In this document: one piece after another, positions 1 through 8,150 of the stretch
How positions within the stretch are numbered: the first letter of the stretch is position 1
How the letters are laid out: each line of letters begins with the position of its first letter
Assembly (NCBI GenBank): GCA_016841325.1
Contig: JAENZJ010000021.1
Span: 1-64,000 of the forward strand
From: Thermincola carboxydiphila
GTDB lineage: Bacteria; Bacillota; Thermincolia; Thermincolales; UBA2595
Direction of reading: 5' to 3'
Length of the DNA: 64,000 bases
The notes under the pieces: generated by a model
Seen by the model: only the letters and a program-made list of their open reading frames with translations
Told to the model about the DNA's origin: nothing
Database searches by the model: none
Position numbers and translations under genes: made by a program

Positions 1-2
1 CT

Positions 3-233
3 GATTCACTTGTCATTCAAGCCGTTGAGCAATCCCTCAAAGTTGTACCTAAAGAAAAACTAATATTAGGTATTTCTATACCAAGTGAAAATCCGGAGAG
101 TATCCTTACAAAGGTAGGGATTGCCAAGCGATACCAACTTAACGGCATTGCGCTCTGGAGGCTAGGTTTGCTGACAGATGAAATGTGGGACGCATTGCGA
201 AAAACGGTTGAGGTTAAAAGAGGTGAAGATTGA
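3..233 (+). CDS. C-terminal fragment of a glycosidase-like (GH18-type TIM barrel) protein
   Basis: An open frame enters from the left edge and runs to TGA at 231-233, giving 76 residues. The tail contains LILGISIPSEN and, 30 residues later, NGIALWRLGLLTDEMWDAL. A 'G-hydrophobic-x-W-x-L-G' segment followed by W..L is typical of the last strand and helix of bacterial GH18-like barrels that work on cell-wall or spore glycans. The next gene starts 2 bases downstream and encodes a LysM-like lipoprotein, which fits a cell-envelope operon. The catalytic part lies outside the window, so the family call is inference from the tail only. Confidence 0.5.
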   Translation, partial: DSLVIQAVEQSLKVVPKEKLILGISIPSENPESILTKVGIAKRYQLNGIALWRLGLLTDEMWDALRKTVEVKRGED

Positions 234-235
234 CC

Positions 236-787
236 ATGAGAAAGATAGCTCTATTTTTCATATCAGGATTATTAATGATTATACTTGCAGGCTGTGGTGA
301 AGTAGAAACACGAGAGAAAATATTACCGGATGGTAATAAAGCTGTAGTTGACGCCGCTGGAAAAATTGTGTCTGAGGATAAAACCCAAGAGCTTGAAGAA
401 TACATTTATGATGAACAGTCAGGACGGTATATTAACGAGACTACCGGAATTTGGTATGTAGTTGACAACGGGTATAAATTAATACCACCCGAACAATACT
501 TTGACCCTAAAGAGGTAGGCGTACCTGACGGTATTAACATTTCAGGGCGACCTGTCGATGTGTGGGAGTTAAGCGAGATACGTGAAATAACAATACAACC
601 GGGAGATACCTTGGTCGGTATTATCAATCCATACTTTATGAATGAGCATTTCAGAATGAATTATGAGTGGTATGCCAAGCAGGTTTTAGAGCTTAACAAC
701 ATTACCGACCCTCATTATATCCGAGCGGGAGACACCTTAAAGATACCAATATATGTTGACAGCGGTAACAAAAATAAATCTCCTTAG
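236..787 (+). CDS. Lipoprotein with C-terminal LysM-like domain
   Basis: A 183-residue secreted lipoprotein. MRKIALFFISGLLMIILAGC is a signal peptide ending in a lipobox (LAGC), so Cys20 should be lipidated and the protein anchored outside the membrane. Residues about 120-175 contain IQPGDTLVGIIN and, later, RAGDTLKIPIYV. These are the two halves of a LysM-type peptidoglycan-binding fold with a long insert. The start chosen is ATG 236, nine bases after AGGTGA at 221-226; TTG 230 is too close to that site. It follows the glycosidase-like gene at once, so the two are probably co-transcribed and act together at the wall. The middle of the protein is not recognised. Confidence 0.7.
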   Translation: MRKIALFFISGLLMIILAGCGEVETREKILPDGNKAVVDAAGKIVSEDKTQELEEYIYDEQSGRYINETTGIWYVVDNGYKLIPPEQYFDPKEVGVPDGINISGRPVDVWELSEIREITIQPGDTLVGIINPYFMNEHFRMNYEWYAKQVLELNNITDPHYIRAGDTLKIPIYVDSGNKNKSP

Positions 788-810
788 TTCCATCTCTTAT
801 ATAATGTTTT

Positions 811-839
811 TTGAAACCTTCTACTTCCTATGGTATAAT
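811..839 (+). promoter_or_regulatory. Sigma-A promoter of the antiporter transcript
   Basis: TTGAAA at 811-816 and a perfect TATAAT at 834-839 are separated by 17 bp. The pair lies just upstream of the c-di-AMP aptamer, as expected for a riboswitch leader. Confidence 0.75.
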
Positions 840-854
840 ATCTTAAGAATATAA

Positions 855-972
855 TTAAAGCAGTGCTGAATTCATTTATGAAGCGGGGGAACCACTTTCC
901 GGGGTGAATTTCTAATTTGATTAGAACAGGGGCAGCTACCCCTAACCCGACAGCTAACCTCGTAAGCATTAA
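855..972 (+). ncRNA. c-di-AMP riboswitch (ydaO-yuaA class)
   Basis: The leader carries the hallmark conserved blocks of the ydaO/yuaA aptamer in order: CGGGGGAACC (885-893 area), GGGGTGAATT (901-910), then CCGACAGCTAACCTCGTAAGC (947-967). It lies between a good promoter (811-839) and an intrinsic terminator (971-1025), in front of a cation/proton antiporter. In the known class, c-di-AMP binding promotes termination and lowers potassium or osmolyte transport. The assignment rests on motif recognition; a covariance-model search was not run. Confidence 0.9.
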
Positions 973-1025
973 GCCACAATTGTTATGATTAAAACGTCAT
1001 AACAACTATGTGGCTTTTGTTTTTA
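971..1025 (+). terminator. Riboswitch expression-platform terminator
   Basis: AAGCCACA...GTTATGA (971-988) pairs with TCATAAC...TGTGGCTT (997-1016), followed by TTGTTTTT. The hairpin directly follows the last aptamer block, as expected for an OFF switch controlled by c-di-AMP. Confidence 0.85.
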
Positions 1026-1084
1026 CATGTGGACGTATAGTAATTAACCGTAGAATAATTACTAGCGCAAGGGGTGATTAACCG

Positions 1085-2572
1085 TTGGGATTGGAGATAT
1101 TTACCGCGGACTATTTTATTTTGCTAGTTGCGCTTTTCTTAATAGTTGGTGTACTGGCAACAAAATTTTCTACTCACTTGGGAGTACCTGCATTAATCCT
1201 TTTTATTCTTATTGGAATGATTACGGGTAGCGATGGTCTAGGTCTAATTTATTTTGACAACGCAAATCAAGCTCAAATCATTGGTACACTGGCTTTAGTA
1301 ATCATAATTTTTGAAGGCGGATTGAATACAAAGTTGTCCAGAATAAAACCTGTAGCAAGCCAGTCAATAACTCTTGCAACAGTAGGAGTTTTAATTACTT
1401 CAGTAGTAGTTGCAATTTTTGCCAAGCTAATATTAGGAGTAACCTGGTTAGAAGGGTTTTTATTCGGAGCAATTGTCGGTTCTACTGATGCAGCTGCGGT
1501 TTTTGCAGTTTTAAAAGGTCAAAATATCAGAGAGCGGCTTGGTGCAACACTGGAAGCAGAATCAGGAACCAATGACCCCATGGCGGTGTTTCTTACATTA
1601 ACTTTTATTCAGCTAATTATTTTAGAAAATCCTAACTACTTTTTATTGACCGGCAAGTTCTTTTGGCAAATGGGTGTTGGGATAATTACGGGATTATCTT
1701 TAGGTAAACTAGCTCTTAATGCAATAAATCGAATTAACTTGGACTCTAGTGGTTTATACCCAGTTTTTTCAGTTGCCTTTGCCTTTTTAATTTACAGTAT
1801 AACTGCTTTAGTAGGGGCAAGTGGTTTATTAGCAGTTTATATTGCAGCACTGGTTATTGGCAATTCAGAATTAACCTACCAGCACACTATTTTTAGGTTT
1901 AATGAAGGATTTGCTTGGATGATGCAGATTATGATGTTTATGATACTTGGTCTTTTGGTATTTCCTACTCAACTATTTACATTAGACGTTGTCTTAAAAG
2001 GGTTATTGCTTTCAGCGGTATTGATTTTAATTGCCCGTCCTGCTGCTGTTTTTATATCCTCTATTAAAATGGGATATGATTTTAAAGAAAAAATCTTTTT
2101 ATCCTGGGCAGGTTTAAGAGGCGCTGTTCCTATTGTCTTAGCAACTTTTCCAATGACTGCTGGCTTAGAAAATAATCAATTATTTTTTAATGTAATTTTT
2201 TTCGTTGTATTAACATCTGCATTGGTTCAAGGTTCTACTATTATGCTTTTTGCCACTAAACTTAACTTACTTGGGACAAAAAGGGTGCAACCACCTCATT
2301 CTTTGGAACTTATTTCAATAGGAAAAGCAAATGCCGAAATTATTGAATGTGAAGTAAACGGGGACATGAATATAGCAGGTAAGACATTGGCCCAAATTGC
2401 ATTCCCAAAGGATGTATTAGTCACTGCTATAGTTCGCTCTAGTGAATTAATAACACCATCTGGCAGAACGAAAATTGAGGCTGATGATATTCTTTACATC
2501 CTGGTATCCCGTGATAGTAAAATAGAGTTAAGGGAATTATTAGATAACAAAAAGGAAACATTAATTGTCTAG
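1085..2572 (+). CDS. Cation/proton antiporter, CPA1 (NhaP/CvrA-like) with TrkA-C domain
   Basis: A 495-residue integral membrane protein with about 12 hydrophobic segments through residue ~400, followed by a soluble RCK_C/TrkA-C domain (about 410-490, containing VLVTAIVRSSELITPSG and DDILYILV). Motifs typical of the CPA1 core are GSTDAAAVFAVL and ESGTNDPMAVFL, whose acidic residues carry the ion exchange. It probably exports K+ or Na+ in exchange for H+. The start is TTG 1085 with AAGGGGTGAT at 1069-1078. The c-di-AMP riboswitch controls the transcript, and RCK_C domains of such transporters are known c-di-AMP receptors, so control may act on both RNA and protein. The family is clear; the ion preference is not visible in sequence. 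Confidence 0.9.
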   Translation: MGLEIFTADYFILLVALFLIVGVLATKFSTHLGVPALILFILIGMITGSDGLGLIYFDNANQAQIIGTLALVIIIFEGGLNTKLSRIKPVASQSITLATVGVLITSVVVAIFAKLILGVTWLEGFLFGAIVGSTDAAAVFAVLKGQNIRERLGATLEAESGTNDPMAVFLTLTFIQLIILENPNYFLLTGKFFWQMGVGIITGLSLGKLALNAINRINLDSSGLYPVFSVAFAFLIYSITALVGASGLLAVYIAALVIGNSELTYQHTIFRFNEGFAWMMQIMMFMILGLLVFPTQLFTLDVVLKGLLLSAVLILIARPAAVFISSIKMGYDFKEKIFLSWAGLRGAVPIVLATFPMTAGLENNQLFFNVIFFVVLTSALVQGSTIMLFATKLNLLGTKRVQPPHSLELISIGKANAEIIECEVNGDMNIAGKTLAQIAFPKDVLVTAIVRSSELITPSGRTKIEADDILYILVSRDSKIELRELLDNKKETLIV

Positions 2573-2809
2573 TTTAGAAAAAGTACTGTAGATATGTTCC
2601 CCTGCACGACCCTCCTTTTTTCAAAACACATCATTTTAGTCAACCCAACCTTAACCACCAAAACCGCCCCGAAAGACAGTAGGTATGTTTCCTCGGAATA
2701 CTTCGCAAACAAAAAAACATGGTTACCCGGCATTCTAACCGCCTGCCGACATAATCGTAGCAGGTGGGTGGATACCGGAAAACCCTGTAATCAAGCCATT
2801 TTTCAGCAC

Positions 2810-4189
2810 TCATCCGTTTTTTACATTTGACATCAAGACAACACACTCCACATGGCTCGTTTGGGGGAACATATCCACAGGCTGCACTTCTATCGCCCGA
2901 TACCCCCTGTGAGACAAAAACTGCAGGTCCCTGGCCATAGTGCCGGGATCGCATGAAATATACACCATCCGCTGTGGCTGCATGTCGGATATTGCCTGCA
3001 GGGCCTTCTTATCAATACCCTGCCTGGGTGGGTCGACCACAACCACATCGGGCCTGTAACCGCGCTCAGCCAGCCTGGGCAGGCGGTCCTCTGCTTTCCC
3101 GGAAACAAATTCCACATTGGTCACTTTGTTAATCTTGGCATTGGCCCCGGCATCACGCACTGCCTGTGGTGACTCCTCATAACCAATTACCCGGCGGGCT
3201 TTTTCGGCCAGGAAAAGTGAAATTGTCCCAATCCCACAGAATACATCCAGCACCGTTTCCTCTCCCGTCAAAGCTGCATATTCAAGGGCCTTTTTATATA
3301 AAATTTCAGTCTGTTGGGGATTAACCTGAAAGAATGATTCCGGTGAAATGGCAAAAACATATTTCCCGATATGGTCAGTTATTGTGGACTGCCCTGCCAG
3401 GAGCTGTGATTCCCTGCCAAACACCTGCCGGGTAGGTTTCGGGTTAATATTGCGGATAACTGAGGCTACCACAGGGACTTTGGCCCGTAGTTCCCTGGCG
3501 ATTATAAAGGCCTCAGGAAACTTTTCACCTGAAGTAATCAGGACCACCATTACCTTTGAGGTAAACCATCCCTTCCTGATAACTACATGGCGCAGCAGTC
3601 CCTGACCCTTTTCCCGGTCATAAACAGACAACCCGAATTTATTCATCAGTGATTCGACAACTGAAGCAATACCGCTTACCTGTGCATCCAGCAAATGGCA
3701 ATCTGTTGTCGGGACCAGGACATGGGAGCCTTCTTCAAAGAAGCCCAGCTTTATCCTGCCGTCAATCATGTCAACCTGAAACTGTGCCTTATTGCGGTAA
3801 CCCCAGGGGATTTCCATACCGATTACCGGCCTGACGGCAACACCGGTAATCCTCCCAATACGTTTCAGGGAATCCTCTACAAGCTGTTTCTTAAGTTCCA
3901 GCTGCAGGTCATAATCCATGTGCTGAAATTTTGACCCGCCACAGGTCTCAAAAACGGGACACCTGGGCTCAATTCTCCTCTCACTGGAAGAAAGGATCCG
4001 GACCAGTTCACCCTGGGCAAAGTTTTTCTTAACACTCCTTATCTTAGTAAGTACCTCCTCGCCCGGGACGGTAAAGGGTACAAAAACGGCCATACCCTGG
4101 TACTTTCCGACACCTTCTCCCTGGTGGTTAACCGAATTTATAATCAGTTTGACTTCATCCCCTGGACTCATGACTTTCTCCCGGCTCAT
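2810..4189 (-). CDS. rlmD: 23S rRNA (uracil-5-)methyltransferase, TrmA/RumA family
   Basis: 459 residues with an N-terminal TRAM RNA-binding domain (1-65) and a C-terminal Rossmann methyltransferase. Visible motifs are LDVFCGIGTIS (SAM binding), DPPRQG, the catalytic cysteine in YISCDPGTMARDL and the general base in HVECVV. The family makes 5-methyluridine in 23S rRNA (U747 and/or U1939). The iron-sulfur region reads CPVFETCGGSKFQH: the third ligand of the usual C-x5-CGGC signature is Ser, while C..., CGG and a later TDCH cysteine remain, so the [4Fe-4S] cluster may be altered or lost. ATG 4189 is preceded by GGGGGA. The exact uridine target cannot be told from sequence. Confidence 0.88.
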   Translation of the reverse strand: MSREKVMSPGDEVKLIINSVNHQGEGVGKYQGMAVFVPFTVPGEEVLTKIRSVKKNFAQGELVRILSSSERRIEPRCPVFETCGGSKFQHMDYDLQLELKKQLVEDSLKRIGRITGVAVRPVIGMEIPWGYRNKAQFQVDMIDGRIKLGFFEEGSHVLVPTTDCHLLDAQVSGIASVVESLMNKFGLSVYDREKGQGLLRHVVIRKGWFTSKVMVVLITSGEKFPEAFIIARELRAKVPVVASVIRNINPKPTRQVFGRESQLLAGQSTITDHIGKYVFAISPESFFQVNPQQTEILYKKALEYAALTGEETVLDVFCGIGTISLFLAEKARRVIGYEESPQAVRDAGANAKINKVTNVEFVSGKAEDRLPRLAERGYRPDVVVVDPPRQGIDKKALQAISDMQPQRMVYISCDPGTMARDLQFLSHRGYRAIEVQPVDMFPQTSHVECVVLMSNVKNG

Positions 4190-4335
4190 CTGCTTCCCCC
4201 TCTGCCTGGTGTAAGAATCTTTTAATGTTATGACTATATTTTTCGCTTAACACCAAAATAATTCCTGCAGTATACCATTACCAAACCTTTGACATAATAA
4301 AAACTGCAGAAAATTTTTAAATTACGGTGCATTTA

Positions 4336-4935
4336 ATGAAGAAAACAGACAGGTTTCTGGCCGGAATCAGGCTGGAACTGAAGCGTTCGGAAAACGCCAA
4401 TGACAATGGCTATATAGACCTGGCCAAATCAGAGACTGTCCCTGCTCAGGAGGAACTTCTGTCACCGGTGACGCCTTCCGAAGGGCTGAGCGGTTTCCAG
4501 GAAATTATGATGGAAGAAATTGCCAGATGCCACCTGGACAAAATAAAAATAGGGATAAATGAAATGCTTAAACATCTCCTGAGCCAAATCAACAGGGAGA
4601 ATGAAGAAACCATGGCAGAGCTTTATATGTACCGCCTCCGCATGATATTCAGCAGGTGCCTTATGCCTGATTTCCCCTTCCCGGAGGAGGTCTGGAACTA
4701 TATTTGTGACTGCCTGCGCACTGTCGGTTCCTTCCTGGCGCAGGACGGTTTCTATGAAGCATGCCGGGAGATTATTGATGCCACTGCGGGGATGGGGCGC
4801 ATCGCAGCACTTCAGGGGCTTCCTACCGGCAATACCCAGTCAACGCTGCGGACCCTGGAAAACAAGGCCCTGGAAAATGGGGAAAAACAACTTGCATCAG
4901 TAGCCAAAAATGCCCGCTTTAACCTTGAAACTTAA
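4336..4935 (+). CDS. Hypothetical helical protein
   Basis: About 199 residues from ATG 4336; GTG 4327 is an equally possible start, and neither has a good ribosome site. The sequence is soluble and mostly helical, with no signal peptide or membrane segment and no motif I recognise. Central residues (about 60-150) contain aromatic- and Cys-containing helices such as EVWNYICDCLRTVGSFL. It ends 5 bp before the membrane-protein gene downstream, so the two are likely co-transcribed. Confidence 0.6.
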   Translation: MKKTDRFLAGIRLELKRSENANDNGYIDLAKSETVPAQEELLSPVTPSEGLSGFQEIMMEEIARCHLDKIKIGINEMLKHLLSQINRENEETMAELYMYRLRMIFSRCLMPDFPFPEEVWNYICDCLRTVGSFLAQDGFYEACREIIDATAGMGRIAALQGLPTGNTQSTLRTLENKALENGEKQLASVAKNARFNLET

Positions 4936-4949
4936 CCGGGGTGTTGTTA

Positions 4950-6032
4950 TTGTTTGATACACAGTCATACTTACGTGTCCTTACTTCTATAAATGCAGCC
5001 CTGACAACCCTGCTGGGGTCTGTGGGAATCTTTGTTTCCCTGACTGTACAGAGAAGGGTGGAACGCCTCCAGGATATCCTGGAGGAGTTCCTCGACCTCT
5101 CGTACCAGAGTGATACCAATATTACCGGAAAGATGTATAAACTTATTGAAAAATACCAGATGCATTATCTGTTTCCTGATACCCCCGGGCGCCTGATTAT
5201 CCAATATATTAATCTGACCATAGGTGTTGTCATTTTATCCTGGGTGAGTATTTTGACCCTGGGTTTCCGGTGGGTATTCAGCATATCACTTGTATTCTAT
5301 TTGCTGCCTATAATAATGGGACTAGGTATTTTGGTGTTTTACCGCTACCTGCTGAAAAATACTATTTACCCTTTCGGGAATTACCTTATGAGTCCCCTGA
5401 TCCCGCCTCCTGTAATGCTGAGGAGTGTTTCATTCCTTTCCAGCTATGTAAATGTGTCTGTAAAATCGATTCTGAGGCAGGCTCGGCTGAGACTCCTGAT
5501 CAAACCATATAACAATGATAAGGTAAAAGTAGTACTAAAAGAAGAGTTGTCCTTTGATGACTATTTTTATTACCTTTTTATTGCCAGGGAGGACAGCCCC
5601 GTTTTCGTGGCCTATGGTGAACTGCGAATAAGCTTCGGAAATGAATCAATTACCGGCAAGCCCATTCCGGCAGCCAAGAATGTAAATATACCATTAGGCT
5701 ACATACCCTGTCCACATCTGAAACATGATGAATATGAGGCACGGTTATTTATCTTTCCCAGGGGTGAGAAACACCCCCTGGAATATCTGTTTAAACTAAA
5801 AAAACAGGGGAGCATTTATACTATGGCTGAGGAGCCGGAGATTTCCGTAAACTATATGGTAACTTACCAAATTCACAAGGACCGGTTTCAGGTAATCGAA
5901 GAAAACGCCGGTATTCCGTTTTTCCGCAGCCTGGCGGGGACTGCGGTTTTGAACGCTGCCAGGTACGCCTGTAATGAACCGTTCCGGCCGGAAAACGCAT
6001 ATAAGTGCACCGATGACATATATATTGATTGA
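4950..6032 (+). CDS. Membrane protein of unknown function
   Basis: About 360 residues. A hydrophobic N-terminal segment (LRVLTSINAALTTLLGSVGIF) is followed by a short amphipathic stretch. Two strong transmembrane helices lie at about residues 90-140 (INLTIGVVILSWVSILTLGF, VFYLLPIIMGLGILVFY). A soluble domain of about 200 residues, rich in beta-type sequence, completes the protein. TTG 4950 is preferred because GGGGTG (4938-4943) sits 6-7 bases upstream; GTG 4941 is the alternative. It lies directly after the hypothetical gene and before two terminator hairpins. I recognise no family. Confidence 0.6.
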   Translation: MFDTQSYLRVLTSINAALTTLLGSVGIFVSLTVQRRVERLQDILEEFLDLSYQSDTNITGKMYKLIEKYQMHYLFPDTPGRLIIQYINLTIGVVILSWVSILTLGFRWVFSISLVFYLLPIIMGLGILVFYRYLLKNTIYPFGNYLMSPLIPPPVMLRSVSFLSSYVNVSVKSILRQARLRLLIKPYNNDKVKVVLKEELSFDDYFYYLFIAREDSPVFVAYGELRISFGNESITGKPIPAAKNVNIPLGYIPCPHLKHDEYEARLFIFPRGEKHPLEYLFKLKKQGSIYTMAEEPEISVNYMVTYQIHKDRFQVIEENAGIPFFRSLAGTAVLNAARYACNEPFRPENAYKCTDDIYID

Positions 6033-6062
6033 AATTTGTGGTTAATGTAAGAGAAATCTTGA

Positions 6063-6090
6063 CCACCTGCATTAGCAGGTGGTTTTCGTT
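6063..6090 (+). terminator. Intrinsic terminator of the 4.3-6.0 kb genes
   Basis: CCACCTGC (6063-6070) and GCAGGTGG (6075-6082) form a perfect 8-bp stem with loop ATTA, followed by TTTTCGTTT. Confidence 0.85.
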
Positions 6091-6095
6091 TATAC

Positions 6096-6139
6096 AAAAT
6101 GCCGCTAAATGCATTCATTCCAGCATAAAGCGGCATTTT
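6096..6139. terminator. Second, bidirectional hairpin between convergent genes
   Basis: AAAATGCCGCT (6096-6106) pairs with AGCGGCATTTT (6129-6139). A-rich and T-rich flanks on the two sides let it serve the minus-strand gene ending at 6144 as well as the plus-strand gene. Confidence 0.7.
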
Positions 6140-6143
6140 CTTT

Positions 6144-6512
6144 TTACCGGGGAAGCTTCCTGAACAGCCTGTCATTTATGATTACATAGTAAATTCCAAA
6201 GGAGGAGCCAATAGCGGCAAACCATACCGGTATGGCGGCAACAGTTTCATCCGGATTGACTGTCAATATTGCAATCGTCCAGCCAATAAAATGGTACAGG
6301 ACATATGTATACGGAGACAGCATACTTATTCTGTTTTTCTTAAAAATAAAAACCATTATCACACAAACAGGAATCCAGAGAAGCTCAAACATAGCCACAA
6401 TATAATTAAACATCACCGGATTACCTTTGCCCAATATCAGGAGGACACCGTCAATCACCTGCATAATGCCTATACCTATAGCACCCGCAGCATAAAACCG
6501 CGCAAACTTCAT
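6144..6512 (-). CDS. Small four-helix membrane protein
   Basis: 122 residues with four predicted transmembrane segments (about 7-28, 36-58, 68-86, 92-113) and a basic C-terminus (DRLFRKLPR). No catalytic motif is visible. It is the last gene of a minus-strand run with two CPBP proteases, starting 24 bp after the second one, and probably shares their transcript. I do not recognise the family. Confidence 0.6.
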   Translation of the reverse strand: MKFARFYAAGAIGIGIMQVIDGVLLILGKGNPVMFNYIVAMFELLWIPVCVIMVFIFKKNRISMLSPYTYVLYHFIGWTIAILTVNPDETVAAIPVWFAAIGSSFGIYYVIINDRLFRKLPR

Positions 6513-6536
6513 AATCGTTCTCTCCCCGTCAAATGT

Positions 6537-7247
6537 TTACGCCAGAAAGGCCATCACCAGCCGCCAGGAATTGACCGCAGCATGTGCAATAATGCCAGGA
6601 ATTATTGAACCGGTCTTAATATATAAAAGAGTAAAAACCAGGCCGGCAAAAAATATTTCCCCCAGCCAGTATAAATTGAAATGAAACACTGTGAACACTA
6701 TCACTGAAATAATCACTCCGGCGGTTATTCCTGTACGCCGGGCAGCAGCGGGATAAATCATCCCCCGGTAAAGCATTTCCTCGGAAACCGGGGTAAATAT
6801 CCCCCCCGCCAAAAGCGGCCACAGGAACTGCGCGAAGCTCCCGGCCCCGAAAGCGGAACCGATCAGCGGGTGTGTCTGCAATTCCACAGCCAGGAAACGG
6901 TATAGCGCCTGTTCCCCGATACCGAGCGCAACCAGCAGGCCGACACCTGCGGCCAGTCCTGTTATTATATGGCGGGCCACCCGGCCCGTTTTCAGCCCTA
7001 ATGCCTGCTGCCAGCCACCGGTCAGCCTGCGGACAATCAGGTAAATAACGATAATTGTCAGTATCCTGTCCGCCAGGGTGACTACTGCTCCGGCAACTTC
7101 TCCTGCATATGGCCCAATCAGCCGTGCTGCCATATAGCCAAAAACAGCACGTAAGGCAAATATATAAATTATTTCTTTTAATCCCCAGACCGCCCGCTTA
7201 TTGACAGGTGTATTTTCCACTGTTCCGTCTGCCGGCAAAACTGTCAC
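6537..7247 (-). CDS. CPBP family intramembrane metalloprotease
   Basis: 236 residues with several membrane helices. The three active-site motifs of the CPBP (CAAX protease/Rce1-like) family are present in order: SEEMLYRG (Glu pair, about residue 155), FHFN (His) and HAAVN (His). These polytopic proteases cleave substrates within or near the membrane; in bacteria they are often linked to peptide maturation or immunity. It lies 12 bp downstream of a second CPBP gene on the same strand. The native substrate cannot be deduced. Confidence 0.85.
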   Translation of the reverse strand: MTVLPADGTVENTPVNKRAVWGLKEIIYIFALRAVFGYMAARLIGPYAGEVAGAVVTLADRILTIIVIYLIVRRLTGGWQQALGLKTGRVARHIITGLAAGVGLLVALGIGEQALYRFLAVELQTHPLIGSAFGAGSFAQFLWPLLAGGIFTPVSEEMLYRGMIYPAAARRTGITAGVIISVIVFTVFHFNLYWLGEIFFAGLVFTLLYIKTGSIIPGIIAHAAVNSWRLVMAFLA

Positions 7248-7259
7248 CTCTCAATTAAA

Positions 7260-7997
7260 TCAAAACTGATTACTGCCAACATACATAATAAGGAGCATGA
7301 CTGAATTCCATACACTATGGGCGATAATCGGTGTAACCAGTGAGCCCGTCCTTTCATAAAAATATGCCAGCACAAAACCCATTGCCGAAATGGGGAGTAC
7401 CCGGTAGATATCCATATGGAGGACTCCGAAAAACAAACCCGACAAAAGCATTCCGGCTGCCGGGCCAAAACGGGCCCTGACCACCGGGAACACCATGCCC
7501 CGGAAATACATCTCTTCACTCAAAGGAGCCAGCACACCGACGGCAAGAAAAGGAAGCAGCAAATCCCTGCCTGTCTTTAAACCCGTCAACAATACCTCTA
7601 TATCCTGAGGAGGCGGGGGACCGAAAATCCAGATAACGATGATTCCCATAATCCAGAGCACTACGGCCAGGAGTGCCCCTCCGCCCACACCCAGAAATAA
7701 ATTGTGCTTCAGGTTATCACCTATCAGCCCCAGGTCTTTCAGGGTACCCTGCCTGTGCCGTGTTATCAGGCTCACTGCCAGCATGATAACAGCCGCCTGA
7801 ATAAAAGTACCCAGAAACAGGGCCAGGCTCTGGGGAGTGTTTCCTGTCACTTTAAGGAATGATATAGCCTGCATAATATAATTTTTCAGGAATCCTGCCG
7901 CCGGTATCAGGGCCAGCAGCATTACCAGGACCAGGACTAAGTCCCACCACGACCACTTGGGGTCGGGTGGTGGCAAAACAAGTCTTCTTGATTCCAT
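7260..7997 (-). CDS. CPBP family intramembrane metalloprotease (first of a tandem pair)
   Basis: 245 residues with an N-terminal hydrophobic helix after a short charged head. Motifs are LSEEMYFRG (about residue 159), VLHMD and HSVWNS, matching the Glu-Glu, His and His ligands of CPBP proteases. It is similar in layout to the gene immediately downstream, so the pair looks like a local duplication that has diverged. No precursor peptide gene is evident beside it. Confidence 0.85.
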   Translation of the reverse strand: MESRRLVLPPPDPKWSWWDLVLVLVMLLALIPAAGFLKNYIMQAISFLKVTGNTPQSLALFLGTFIQAAVIMLAVSLITRHRQGTLKDLGLIGDNLKHNLFLGVGGGALLAVVLWIMGIIVIWIFGPPPPQDIEVLLTGLKTGRDLLLPFLAVGVLAPLSEEMYFRGMVFPVVRARFGPAAGMLLSGLFFGVLHMDIYRVLPISAMGFVLAYFYERTGSLVTPIIAHSVWNSVMLLIMYVGSNQF

Positions 7998-8029
7998 TTA
8001 ATTTCCCCGTACTTAATTTATTTATCAGC

Positions 8030-8091
8030 TTCTCCTGCCAGGATTTATCAGGTTCTCCTGCCAGGATTTATCAGGTTCTCCTGCCAAGAAT
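8030..8091. repeat. Short tandem repeat, 23-bp unit, about 2.7 copies
   Basis: The unit TTCTCCTGCCAGGATTTATC plus AGG occurs at 8030-8052 and 8053-8075 without change, then partly at 8076-8091. It lies between the CPBP gene start and the hairpin after the GH15 gene, so it may be in the leader of the CPBP operon. Confidence 0.75.
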
Positions 8092-8111
8092 AACAGATTT
8101 TGTCTGACATG

Positions 8112-8142
8112 GCAAGATGCTTTCATCGCTAAGGCATCTTGC
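8112..8142. terminator. Hairpin downstream of the GH15 gene
   Basis: GCAAGATGC (8112-8120) and GCATCTTGC (8134-8142) form a 9-bp perfect stem 9 bp beyond the GH15 stop codon. No long U-run follows on the minus strand, so it may be a weak terminator or an mRNA 3' end stabiliser. Confidence 0.55.
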
Positions 8143-8150
8143 AGGACAGA

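Noticed and set aside
2573-2809. Plus-strand 78-codon frame at 2594-2830 and a tRNA-like GGTTAGAATGCC on the minus strand
   Set aside because: No ribosome site or family features, and the stem pattern and loop sizes do not fold as a tRNA.
8030-8091. CRISPR array
   Set aside because: Repeats are directly adjacent with no spacers and no cas genes exist in the window.
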